A DNA stretch of 64,000 bases, taken from Solimonas sp. SE-A11 (GTDB taxonomy: Bacteria; Pseudomonadota; Gammaproteobacteria; Nevskiales; Nevskiaceae). This document shows, in pieces, positions 1 to 7,941 of this stretch. The notes beneath the pieces are model-generated. The model was not told the origin of the DNA. It did not search any database and saw only the letters and a list, made by a program, of their open reading frames with translations. The stretch is from contig NZ_JAUASX010000009.1 in the NCBI RefSeq assembly GCF_030345715.1, forward strand, positions 1-64,000, written 5' to 3'. The translations under genes and the position numbers were made by a program. Position 1 is the first letter of the stretch. Each line of letters starts with the position of its first letter.

Positions 1-60
1 GAACAGATCCAAAGCACGAAAGACCAACTTACCCACAGATTTGAACTAGACTCTCAACCC

Positions 61-192
61 TTACAGGTGGGTCACTTTTCGCTGCGCACCCTGGGTCAAC
101 TTTCGCTGCGCGCCAACACGCGACGGGGTGTAGTGCAGGCGCGCGGCCAAATCCTTGGTGGTGAGGTAACTCGGCATCTCAATAATCTCCAT
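61..192 (-). pseudogene. Truncated helix-turn-helix gene fused to IS-end-like repeats
   Basis: The first 27 codons (MEIIEMPSYLTTKDLAARLH...) look like the start of an excisionase- or AlpA-like DNA-binding protein, with the usual 'LTTKDLAARL' first helix. The frame then enters two 20-bp repeats and stops at 61, giving 43 codons. I infer that the original gene was cut by an insertion-sequence end and that the last 16 codons are not native. Only the N-terminal part is informative. Confidence 0.45.
68..111. repeat. Two direct 20-bp repeats, IS-end-like
   Basis: TGGGTCACTTTTCGCTGCGC (68-87) and TGGGTCAACTTTCGCTGCGC (92-111) match at 18 of 20 positions and are 24 bp apart. Multiple terminal repeats of this kind, starting TGGGTCA, resemble the transposase-binding repeats at ends of IS21-like elements. 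No transposase is inside the window, so this is either a remnant or the edge of an element lying to the left. Confidence 0.4.
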
Positions 193-287
193 TGAACATC
201 AGGAGGCACGTACGTTCACTTTAGTGCCTGTATGTTCAACCTATTGGACAAATGAGATAATGCAACGCCATCCGAGGAGGTCGCAGA

Positions 288-539
288 ATGATTCGGTTCA
301 AGCTTCGCGAGCAGATTGCAGAGAAGGCTTTTCGTGAGAACCGGCGAATCACGGTCACCGAGGTGGCGCAGGAGACTGGTATTGCGCGAGGGGTGGTGTC
401 GGCGTTGATCAATCAGCGCGGCTACAACACCCAGACAGCCAACCTGGATCGCTTATGCGCGTACTTCAAATGCGAGCTTGCGCAGCTCGTCGAGTACGTG
501 CCCGATGCGGAGTTACGACGGACGGGCAAGAAGCGATAA
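288..539 (+). CDS. Small Xre/Cro-type helix-turn-helix regulator
   Basis: 83 residues. Residues about 22-50 (ITVTEVAQETGIARGVVSAL) form a classical HTH, followed by a region typical of the Xre_C-like tail (LDRLCAYFKCELAQLVEYVPD) that describes a monomeric, plasmid- or phage-style repressor. The start has a good ribosome site (GAGGAGG, about 12 bases upstream). It stands alone between IS-like scars and tRNA-Pro and probably belongs to a decayed element rather than the core. Targets are unknown; the GTGACGTCAC palindromes 100 bp downstream are one candidate. Confidence 0.75.
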   Translation: MIRFKLREQIAEKAFRENRRITVTEVAQETGIARGVVSALINQRGYNTQTANLDRLCAYFKCELAQLVEYVPDAELRRTGKKR

Positions 540-635
540 CTCGCGATATGGCAAGGTCAGCGATCGGCTGGATGATGATGTGCGAAGTGGCTCGAGAGTC
601 CACGCGGTGTCGTCGTTGAGGAGCCGCAATCGGCT

Positions 636-674
636 GTGACGTCACCAATTTCTGTGACGTCACTGTGACGTCAC
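636..674. promoter_or_regulatory. Three GTGACGTCAC palindromes
   Basis: Perfect 10-bp palindromes lie at 636-645, 654-663 and 665-674, with start-to-start spacings of 18 and 11 bp. Three identical palindromes within 39 bp suggest a protein-binding array. The function is not known and no gene starts immediately beside it. Confidence 0.4.
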
Positions 675-742
675 AGAGGTAGGTCATGCGCGTCGGCTGG
701 TTTTCCAGCCTCAGCGTAAACTACTGAAGACCAAGGATAAAT

Positions 743-819
743 TGGTCGGGGCGACAGGATTCGAACCTGCGACCTCTTGCTCCCGAAGCAAGCGCTCTAC
801 CAAACTGAGCTACGCCCCG
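743..819 (-). tRNA. tRNA-Pro (CGG)
   Basis: Read on the minus strand the 77-nt gene begins CGGGGCGTAGC and ends GACCA with CCA encoded. The anticodon stem CTTGC/GCAAG holds the loop TTCGGGA, so the anticodon is CGG. The T-arm GGTTCGAATCC is canonical. It is the first clearly core gene in the window; the mobile scars at 1-740 lie on its 3' side. Confidence 0.96.
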
Positions 820-831
820 TTGTTCTGCTGC

Positions 832-1800
832 TTAGCTGACGCGGGACGTGTTGTATCCGGCCAGTTCAACCAGCGCTTTCTTGTAGGGCGAGTCGGGAAC
901 CTCGCTCAGTGCGCTGACCGCTTCACGGGAGTACCGTTCGGCGAGCGCGCGAGTATAAGGAACCGCTCCGGTGGATTCAACGGTTTCGAGCACTTCCTGC
1001 AGCTTTTCTACCTGGCCGCGCTCGATCGCCTCGCGAATCAGGGTAGCCTGGGCCGGCGTGCCCTGGCGCATGGCGTGGATCAGCGGCAGGGTCGGCTTGC
1101 CTTCGGCGAGGTCGGTGCCCAGGTTCTTGCCGCTGACGCTGGGGTCGGCGATGTAGTCGAGCAGGTCGTCCACCATCTGGAAGGCCATGCCCAGCTTGTG
1201 ACCATAAAGACCGATGGCGTCCTGCACGGCCTGCGGTTGGTCGGCAGCGATGCCGCCCAGGCGGCAGGCGGCTTCGAACAGGCGGGCGGTCTTGAGTTCG
1301 ATGACGCGCAGGTAGCGTTCCTCGGTGACCTCGGGGTCACCGGCGTTCATCAGCTGCAGCACCTCGCCCTCGGCGATGGCGTTGGTGGTATCGGCCATGA
1401 CCTTCATGATGCCCATGCGGCCGGTGTCCACCATCATCTGGAAGGCACGGCTATATAAGAAGTCACCCGACAGCACGGCGCCGGCATTGCCCCAGACCGC
1501 ATTGGCGGTCTTCAGGCCGCGGCGCAGGCCGGATTCATCCACCACGTCGTCATGCAGCAGGGTGGCGGTATGGATGAATTCGATGGTCGCGGCCAGCAAC
1601 TCGGGCTCGGCCGTGCGGCTACCCAGGGCGCGGCCGGCCAGCAGGACCAGGGCCGGGCGCAGGCGCTTGCCGCCGGCATTGACGATATAGCCCGCGATCT
1701 CGTTGATGAGCACCACTTCGGAGCTCAGGCGGGCGCGGATGACGTCATCGACGCGCTGCATGTCGCCGGCAATGGGGGCCAGGATGTCTTTCAGGGTCAT
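832..1800 (-). CDS. ispB: Octaprenyl/polyprenyl diphosphate synthase
   Basis: 322 residues from MTLKDILAPI. An upstream ATG at 1854 would add 18 residues that do not resemble the family. It makes the long isoprenoid side chain of ubiquinone by adding isopentenyl diphosphate to farnesyl diphosphate. The first aspartate-rich motif is seen as LLHDDVVDES (around residue 80) and the second as QMVDDLLDYIAD (around residue 205), as in trans-prenyl synthases; GGKRLRP near residue 43 binds the diphosphate. It is divergent from rplU, the usual arrangement in related bacteria. Chain length cannot be read from the sequence. Confidence 0.95.
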   Translation of the reverse strand: MTLKDILAPIAGDMQRVDDVIRARLSSEVVLINEIAGYIVNAGGKRLRPALVLLAGRALGSRTAEPELLAATIEFIHTATLLHDDVVDESGLRRGLKTANAVWGNAGAVLSGDFLYSRAFQMMVDTGRMGIMKVMADTTNAIAEGEVLQLMNAGDPEVTEERYLRVIELKTARLFEAACRLGGIAADQPQAVQDAIGLYGHKLGMAFQMVDDLLDYIADPSVSGKNLGTDLAEGKPTLPLIHAMRQGTPAQATLIREAIERGQVEKLQEVLETVESTGAVPYTRALAERYSREAVSALSEVPDSPYKKALVELAGYNTSRVS

Positions 1801-1946
1801 GGGGAAGCAGGAAAAAGGCCGCGAAAGGCTAGGGTGCCCGGCCGCATTCGTCAATCAATATATGGAGATAGCCCCCGCGGAGGCGGCTTTGGCCTCCAAG
1901 CCCCTGCCCCGGGGACGCCTGGCGGTTACAATTTATGGGATAAATG

Positions 1947-1975
1947 TTGACGAAGGGCGGGGGGATCACTAAAAT
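1947..1975 (+). promoter_or_regulatory. Sigma-70-type promoter of rplU-rpmA
   Basis: TTGACG (1947-1952) and TAAAAT (1970-1975) are separated by 17 bp, leaving a leader of about 50 nt before rplU. It lies in the ispB-rplU divergent region. Confidence 0.6.
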
Positions 1976-2031
1976 CCCGCGCTCTTTCAGGGCCGTTATC
2001 CGGCTCAAGACCTATTCTGGAGTATTCCACG

Positions 2032-2346
2032 ATGTACGCCGTTATCAAGACCGGGGGTAAGCAGTACAAGGTCGCCCCGGGCGAAAAGCTGTCCATCGAG
2101 AGCCTCGACGTGGAAGTCGGCAGCACCGTTTCCTTCGAGGAAGTGCTGATGGTCTCCAACGGCGACAAGCTCACCGTGGGTGCTCCGCTGGTTGCCGGTG
2201 GTGCGGTCAAGGCGGAAGTGCTCGCGCACGGCCGTGGCGACAAGATCCGCATCATCAAGCACCGCCGCCGCAAGCACTATCACAAGGAGCAGGGCCACCG
2301 TCAGAACTTCACGGAAGTGAAGATCACTGAAATCGTTGGCGCCTAA
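2032..2346 (+). CDS. rplU: 50S ribosomal protein L21
   Basis: 104 residues, the normal length for L21. It starts [14 protein letters not shown], the family signature, and contains the basic tract [15 protein letters not shown] that contacts 23S rRNA. It is followed after 17 bp by rpmA, its usual partner, and both share the upstream promoter. Confidence 0.98.
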   Translation: MYAVIKTGGKQYKVAPGEKLSIESLDVEVGSTVSFEEVLMVSNGDKLTVGAPLVAGGAVKAEVLAHGRGDKIRIIKHRRRKHYHKEQGHRQNFTEVKITEIVGA

Positions 2347-2363
2347 GTTCAAGGAGTACAGAA

Positions 2364-2621
2364 ATGGCACATAAGAAGGCAGGCGGCTCTACTCGTAACG
2401 GCCGCGATTCCGAGTCCAAGCGACTGGGCGTCAAGAAGTTCGGCGGCGAAGCGGTCATCGCCGGCAACATCATCGTCCGCCAGCGTGGCACGCGTTTCCG
2501 CGCGGGCATCGGCGCCGGCGTCGGCAAGGATCACACGATCTTCGCGCTGACCGAGGGCACGATCCAGTTCAACACCCGCGGTCCGAAGGGCCGTATCCAC
2601 GTCGATATCGTCGCGGCCTGA
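2364..2621 (+). CDS. rpmA: 50S ribosomal protein L27
   Basis: 85 residues, starting [16 protein letters not shown]. This N-terminal tail reaches the peptidyl-transferase centre in known ribosomes. There is no N-terminal extension of the kind processed in Firmicutes. A ribosome site AAGGAG lies just upstream. A strong intrinsic terminator follows the gene. Confidence 0.98.
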   Translation: MAHKKAGGSTRNGRDSESKRLGVKKFGGEAVIAGNIIVRQRGTRFRAGIGAGVGKDHTIFALTEGTIQFNTRGPKGRIHVDIVAA

Positions 2622-2644
2622 ACTGTCTGAACGTCTCACCGAAA

Positions 2645-2668
2645 AGGCCCCGGAAACGGGGCTTTTTT
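2645..2668 (+). terminator. Rho-independent terminator after rpmA
   Basis: Stem GCCCCG/CGGGGC (2647-2652, 2657-2662) with loop GAAA is followed by six T. It separates the ribosomal pair from obgE, which therefore needs read-through or its own promoter. Confidence 0.9.
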
Positions 2669-2677
2669 GTTCGTTGA

Positions 2678-3769
<1,092 letters not shown>

Positions 3770-3778
3770 GGCCGCAAC

Positions 3779-4903
3779 ATGGATCGCCACAAGCTCGCCG
3801 TCAGCAAGCGCTGGGTCATCAAGGTCGGCAGTTCCCTGGTCACTGCCAAGGGGCAGGGGCTGGACCACGAGGCCATCGCCGACTGGTGTGCCCAGATCGC
3901 GGCACTGCGCCGCCAGGGCAAGCAGGTGGTGCTGGTGTCCTCCGGCGCTGTCGCCGAGGGCATGGCTCGCCTGGGCTTCAAGAAGCGCCCGGGGACGCTG
4001 CACGAGCTGCAGGCCACCGCCGCCGTCGGCCAGATGGGCCTGGTGCGTGCCTACGAGGATGAGTTCGCCAAGCACGGCCTGCGTGCCGCGCAGGTGCTGC
4101 TGACGCACGAAGACGTGGCCGACCGCGGCCGCTACCTGAATGCGCGCAGCACCTTCAACACGCTGCTGGAGTTCGGCGTGGTGCCGGTGGTCAACGAGAA
4201 CGACACCGTCTCCACCGACGAGATCCGCCTGGGCGACAACGACACCCTGGGGGCGCTGACCGCCAACCTGATTGACGCCAACCTGCTGGTGATCCTCACC
4301 GATCAGGAGGGCCTGTTCGATTCCGATCCGCGCCACAATCCGGAGGCGAAGCTGATCTCGGAGGCGGAACTTTCGGACACCCGTCTGGCCGGCATGGCCG
4401 GCGACAGCAAGGGCGAGCTGGGCCGCGGCGGCATGCGCACCAAGCTTTCCGCCGCCCACACCGCCGCCCGTTCCGGCGCGGCCACGGTGATCGCCTTCGG
4501 CCGCAAGTCCGATGCGCTGCTGCGCATTGCCCAGGGTGAGGAGATCGGCTCGCTGTTAAAGCCCGCCCAGGGCGTCATGGCGGCCCGCAAGCGCTGGATC
4601 GCCGGCCAGCTGCAGCTGCGCGGCCGCCTGGTGCTGGACGAGGGCGCCGTGCGCGTGCTGCGCGAGCAGGGCCGCAGCCTGCTGCCGGTGGGCGTGAAGC
4701 GGGTGGAGGGCGAGTTCGAGCGTGGTGACCTGGTCCAATGCCTGGATCTGGAGGGCAACGAGATTGCCCGCGGCCTGTCCAATTATTCGGCGGCCGACGC
4801 CCAGAAGATCGCCGGCGCCCGCAGCGAGGAGCTGGCGGCCCGCCTGGGATACGTGGGTGAGGTGGAAATCCTCCACCGCGACAATCTGGTGCTGAGGGGC
4901 TGA
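3779..4903 (+). CDS. proB: Glutamate 5-kinase
   Basis: 374 residues. The amino-acid-kinase domain covers about 1-260 ([36 protein letters not shown]) and is followed by a C-terminal PUA domain. It phosphorylates glutamate in the first step of proline synthesis and is normally inhibited by proline. The partner proA is not in the window. It is co-transcribed with obgE, as in Pseudomonas, and ends at a bidirectional terminator shared with rpsT. Confidence 0.97.
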   Translation: MDRHKLAVSKRWVIKVGSSLVTAKGQGLDHEAIADWCAQIAALRRQGKQVVLVSSGAVAEGMARLGFKKRPGTLHELQATAAVGQMGLVRAYEDEFAKHGLRAAQVLLTHEDVADRGRYLNARSTFNTLLEFGVVPVVNENDTVSTDEIRLGDNDTLGALTANLIDANLLVILTDQEGLFDSDPRHNPEAKLISEAELSDTRLAGMAGDSKGELGRGGMRTKLSAAHTAARSGAATVIAFGRKSDALLRIAQGEEIGSLLKPAQGVMAARKRWIAGQLQLRGRLVLDEGAVRVLREQGRSLLPVGVKRVEGEFERGDLVQCLDLEGNEIARGLSNYSAADAQKIAGARSEELAARLGYVGEVEILHRDNLVLRG

Positions 4904-4965
4904 GCGGTCCTCCCGGGAGCATGCGGCCGGCATGCCGCCATCCGCGCCGGGAGAAGCGGGCGTGA

Positions 4966-5004
4966 CAAATGAAAAAGCCGGGCAATGCCCGGCTTTTTCA
5001 TTTG
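4966..5004. terminator. Bidirectional terminator between proB and rpsT
   Basis: A near-perfect palindrome: an AAATGAAAAAGCCGGGC-type arm and its complement around the loop AAT. The A-run on one side and T-run on the other make it work for both convergent genes. Confidence 0.92.
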
Positions 5005-5016
5005 AAGCTTAGGAAC

Positions 5017-5280
5017 TTAGCCGAGAGCCTTGATGTGCGCGGCGAGGCGCGACTTGTGGCGGGCGGCCTTGTTCTTGTGGATCTGGCCCTTGTCGGCGTA
5101 ACGGTCCAGGACCGGCACCATTTCCTTGTAGGCGGCTTCCGCCGCAGCCTTGTCCTTGGCATCGACGGCCTTGACGACCTTCTTGATGCTGGTACGGATC
5201 ATCGAGCGCTGCGCCACGTTGTGCTCGCGACGCTTGACGGACTGGCGGGCGCGCTTTTTGGCGCTGGCGATATTGGCCAA
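5017..5280 (-). CDS. rpsT: 30S ribosomal protein S20
   Basis: 87 residues, starting (M)[12 protein letters not shown], the S20 signature. The start codon read from the sequence is TTG (5278-5280), with no usable ATG at the conserved N-terminus. E. coli rpsT also uses a TTG start, which there takes part in translational autoregulation, so the rare start is probably functional and conserved. It is transcribed alone from the promoter at 5330-5358. Confidence 0.97.
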   Translation of the reverse strand: MANIASAKKRARQSVKRREHNVAQRSMIRTSIKKVVKAVDAKDKAAAEAAYKEMVPVLDRYADKGQIHKNKAARHKSRLAAHIKALG

Positions 5281-5329
5281 GGTGAAACTCCTGAAGAATT
5301 CGATTCAAACGGACTTTTGAAGGGGGCGA

Positions 5330-5358
5330 ATTCTCCGGGTTGACGCATTTTTTGTCAA
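5330..5358 (-). promoter_or_regulatory. Promoter of rpsT
   Basis: On the minus strand TTGACA (5353-5358) and GAGAAT (5330-5335) are 17 bp apart. The expected start point lies about 45 nt before the TTG codon. Confidence 0.6.
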
Positions 5359-5401
5359 CTTTTAGCGCCAGAAAACAAAGCCTTCTGTACACTGCGCGCC
5401 C

Positions 5402-6946
5402 ATGTCCAAATCCCTCCTGAAGTCTTCCGGCATCGTCAGCCTGATGACCCTGCTGTCGCGCGTGCTGGGCTTTGTGCGCGACGTGATGTTCGCCGCGTCC
5501 TTTGGCGCCTCGGCGGGGATGGACGCCTTCCTGGTGGCGCTCAAGATACCCAACTTCGGCCGTCGCATGTTCGCCGAGGGGGCCTTTTCGCAGGCCTTCG
5601 TGCCGGTGTTCACCGAGATCAAGACCACCCGTCCGCAGGAAGAGGTGCGTGATCTGGTGGCCGCCACCATGGGCACCCTGGGCGGCGTGCTGGCGATGAT
5701 CACGCTGGTGGGTTGCCTGGCGGCGCCGCTGCTGCTGTGGGTGTTCGCTCCCGGCTTCGGCAGCGATCCGGCCAAGCAGGCGCTGGGCGCGGACCTGCTG
5801 CGCTGGACCTTCCCCTACCTGATGTTCATTTCGCTGACGGCGATGGCGTCGGGCGTGCTGAACAGCTACGGCCAGTTCGCCGTCCCGGCGATCACGCCGG
5901 TGATCCTCAACCTCTGCCTGATCGGCGCCGCCTTCATCGACAACGACTCGGTGCAGATCCTGGCCTATGCCGTGTTCGCGGCGGGCATCCTGCAGTTCGT
6001 CTTCCAGTGGCCGGCGCTGCGCAAGCTGGGCCTGCTGCCGCTGCCGCGCTGGGGCTGGAAGGACCTGCGCGTGCGCCGCGTGGTGACGCTGATGCTGCCG
6101 ATCCTGTTCGGCGCCTCGGTGCAGCAGATCAGCCTGCTGCTGGACACCATCCTGGCCTCGCTGCTGGTCACCGGCAGCGTCAGCTGGCTGTACTACGCCG
6201 ACCGCCTGATGGAGTTCCCCCTGGGCATCTTCAGCATCGCCGTGGCCACGGTGATCCTGCCGAGCCTGGCGGCGCAGCACGCCAAGCGCTCGTCCGAGGA
6301 CTTCTCGGCCACGCTGGACTGGGGACTGCGCACGATCCTGCTGATCGGTGTGCCGGCCGCGCTGGGGCTGTTCCTGCTGGCGGGGCCGCTGACCACCACG
6401 CTGTTCCAGTACAACGCCTTCAACGCCCATGATGTGCGCATGACCGCCTGGGCCCTGATGGCCTATGCCTTCGGCTTCATGGGCTTCTCGCTGGTCAAGG
6501 TGCTGATCCCGGGCTTCTACGCCCGCCAGGAGACCAGGCTGCCGGTGCGCTTCGGCCTGATTGCCATCGTCTCCGGCATGGCCATGAGCGGCAGCTTCGT
6601 CGGCCTGTCGCTGCTGCTGGACTTCGAGGCCCCGCACGCCGGCCTGGCCCTGGCCACCTCGCTGTCGGCCTGGATCAATGCGACCCTGCTGTTCCGCCGC
6701 CTGCGCAAGGACGGCATCTACCGGCCCCGCGCGGGCTGGCGCAGCTTCGGCCTGCGGCTGTTCGCGGCCAACGGCGCCATGGCGGCGCTGCTGCTGCTGG
6801 GCAGCCCGGCACTGCAGGTCTGGATCGACGCCGGCCTGCGCCAGCGCGGCGTCTGGGTGCTGGGCCTGGTGGCGGGAGCCATGGCCGTGTATTTCGCTAC
6901 GCTATGGCTCTGCGGCATGCGCATGGCCCATTTCCGCCGCAGCTGA
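5402..6946 (+). CDS. murJ: Lipid II flippase MurJ
   Basis: 514 residues, almost entirely hydrophobic, with about 14 expected membrane segments typical of the MurJ/MviN family. The N-terminus SLLKSSGIVSLMTLLSRVLG and the following GFVRDVMFA carry the conserved arginines of the central cavity. It moves the lipid-linked peptidoglycan precursor across the inner membrane. It is divergent from rpsT and followed after 10 bp by ribF. Confidence 0.96.
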   Translation: MSKSLLKSSGIVSLMTLLSRVLGFVRDVMFAASFGASAGMDAFLVALKIPNFGRRMFAEGAFSQAFVPVFTEIKTTRPQEEVRDLVAATMGTLGGVLAMITLVGCLAAPLLLWVFAPGFGSDPAKQALGADLLRWTFPYLMFISLTAMASGVLNSYGQFAVPAITPVILNLCLIGAAFIDNDSVQILAYAVFAAGILQFVFQWPALRKLGLLPLPRWGWKDLRVRRVVTLMLPILFGASVQQISLLLDTILASLLVTGSVSWLYYADRLMEFPLGIFSIAVATVILPSLAAQHAKRSSEDFSATLDWGLRTILLIGVPAALGLFLLAGPLTTTLFQYNAFNAHDVRMTAWALMAYAFGFMGFSLVKVLIPGFYARQETRLPVRFGLIAIVSGMAMSGSFVGLSLLLDFEAPHAGLALATSLSAWINATLLFRRLRKDGIYRPRAGWRSFGLRLFAANGAMAALLLLGSPALQVWIDAGLRQRGVWVLGLVAGAMAVYFATLWLCGMRMAHFRRS

Positions 6947-6956
6947 AGCTGAACCC

Positions 6957-7880
6957 ATGGAACTGATCCGAGGCTACCGAAACCTGCAGTCCCGGCACCA
7001 TGGATGCGTGCTGACGATCGGCAATTTCGACGGCGTGCACCGGGGCCACCAGGCGCTGATCGGCCGTGCCCGGGCCCTGGCCGGCGAGCAGGGGCTGCCG
7101 GTGGCGCTGATGACTTTCGAGCCCACCCCGCGCGAGTACTTCGCGCCCGACAACCCGCCGCCGCGCATCAGCACCTTCCGCGGCAAGGTCAAGGTGCTGC
7201 GTGAGTTGGGCGTGGACCGCATGGTGGTGCAGCGCTTCGGCCGCAGCCTGGCGGCCATGCCGGCCGAGGATTTCGTGCGCGAGGCCGTGGTGCGCGCCGC
7301 CGGCGCCCGTGCCGTGGTGATCGGCGACGACTTCCGCTTCGGCCACAAGCGCGGCGGCGACCTGGCCCTGTTGCAGGCCATGGGGCGCGAGCTGGGTTTC
7401 GTGGCCGAGGGCCTGGGTACCGTAGCGGTGGGGCAGGAGCGCTGCAGCTCCACGGCCCTGCGCCAGGCCCTGGCCGAGGCCGACCTGGCGCGCGCCGAGG
7501 CCATGCTGGGGCGCCCCTACGAGATGACCGGCCACGTCCGCCGCGGCCTGCAGCTGGCGCGCAAGCTGGGCATGCCCACCACCAATATCTTCCTGCATCG
7601 CCCGCCGGCGCTGCGCCTGGGCATCTACGCCGTGCGCGCCCGGGCCAATGGCCACGATTACGAGGGCGTCGCGGCCCTGGGCGTGCGGCCCACCCTGGGC
7701 TTCACGCGCTGCCTGCTGGAGACCCATGTCTTCGGTGAGCCGGGCGAGCTTTACGGCCACGCCATGACCGTCCAGTTCCGCAAGTTCCTGCGCCCCGAGG
7801 AGCGTTTCGACTCCCTCGACGACCTGGCGGCCCAGATGCAGCGCGACAAGGCCGACGCCATGGCCTTCTTTGCTTCATAA
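6957..7880 (+). CDS. ribF: Bifunctional riboflavin kinase/FAD synthetase
   Basis: 307 residues from MELIRGYRNL. The N-terminal nucleotidyltransferase domain shows GNFDGVHRGH (nucleotide binding) and a CSSTALRQAL motif. The C-terminal riboflavin-kinase domain begins near residue 185 with GRPYEMTG and GMPTTNI. It converts riboflavin to FMN and then to FAD. The reading frame stays open far upstream, but that stretch overlaps murJ and has no family similarity, so I chose the ATG just after murJ. Confidence 0.96.
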   Translation: MELIRGYRNLQSRHHGCVLTIGNFDGVHRGHQALIGRARALAGEQGLPVALMTFEPTPREYFAPDNPPPRISTFRGKVKVLRELGVDRMVVQRFGRSLAAMPAEDFVREAVVRAAGARAVVIGDDFRFGHKRGGDLALLQAMGRELGFVAEGLGTVAVGQERCSSTALRQALAEADLARAEAMLGRPYEMTGHVRRGLQLARKLGMPTTNIFLHRPPALRLGIYAVRARANGHDYEGVAALGVRPTLGFTRCLLETHVFGEPGELYGHAMTVQFRKFLRPEERFDSLDDLAAQMQRDKADAMAFFAS

Positions 7881-7941
7881 TTCGTATTTCCGCCAAAGCT
7901 TTAGGGCCCGGGTCAGCCGGGCTCCGTGCCAGTCGTAGACC

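Noticed and set aside
742-1458. 238-codon plus-strand frame beginning in tRNA-Pro
   Set aside because: It is the antisense of the tRNA and of ispB; the first residues are the usual translation of a reversed tRNA.
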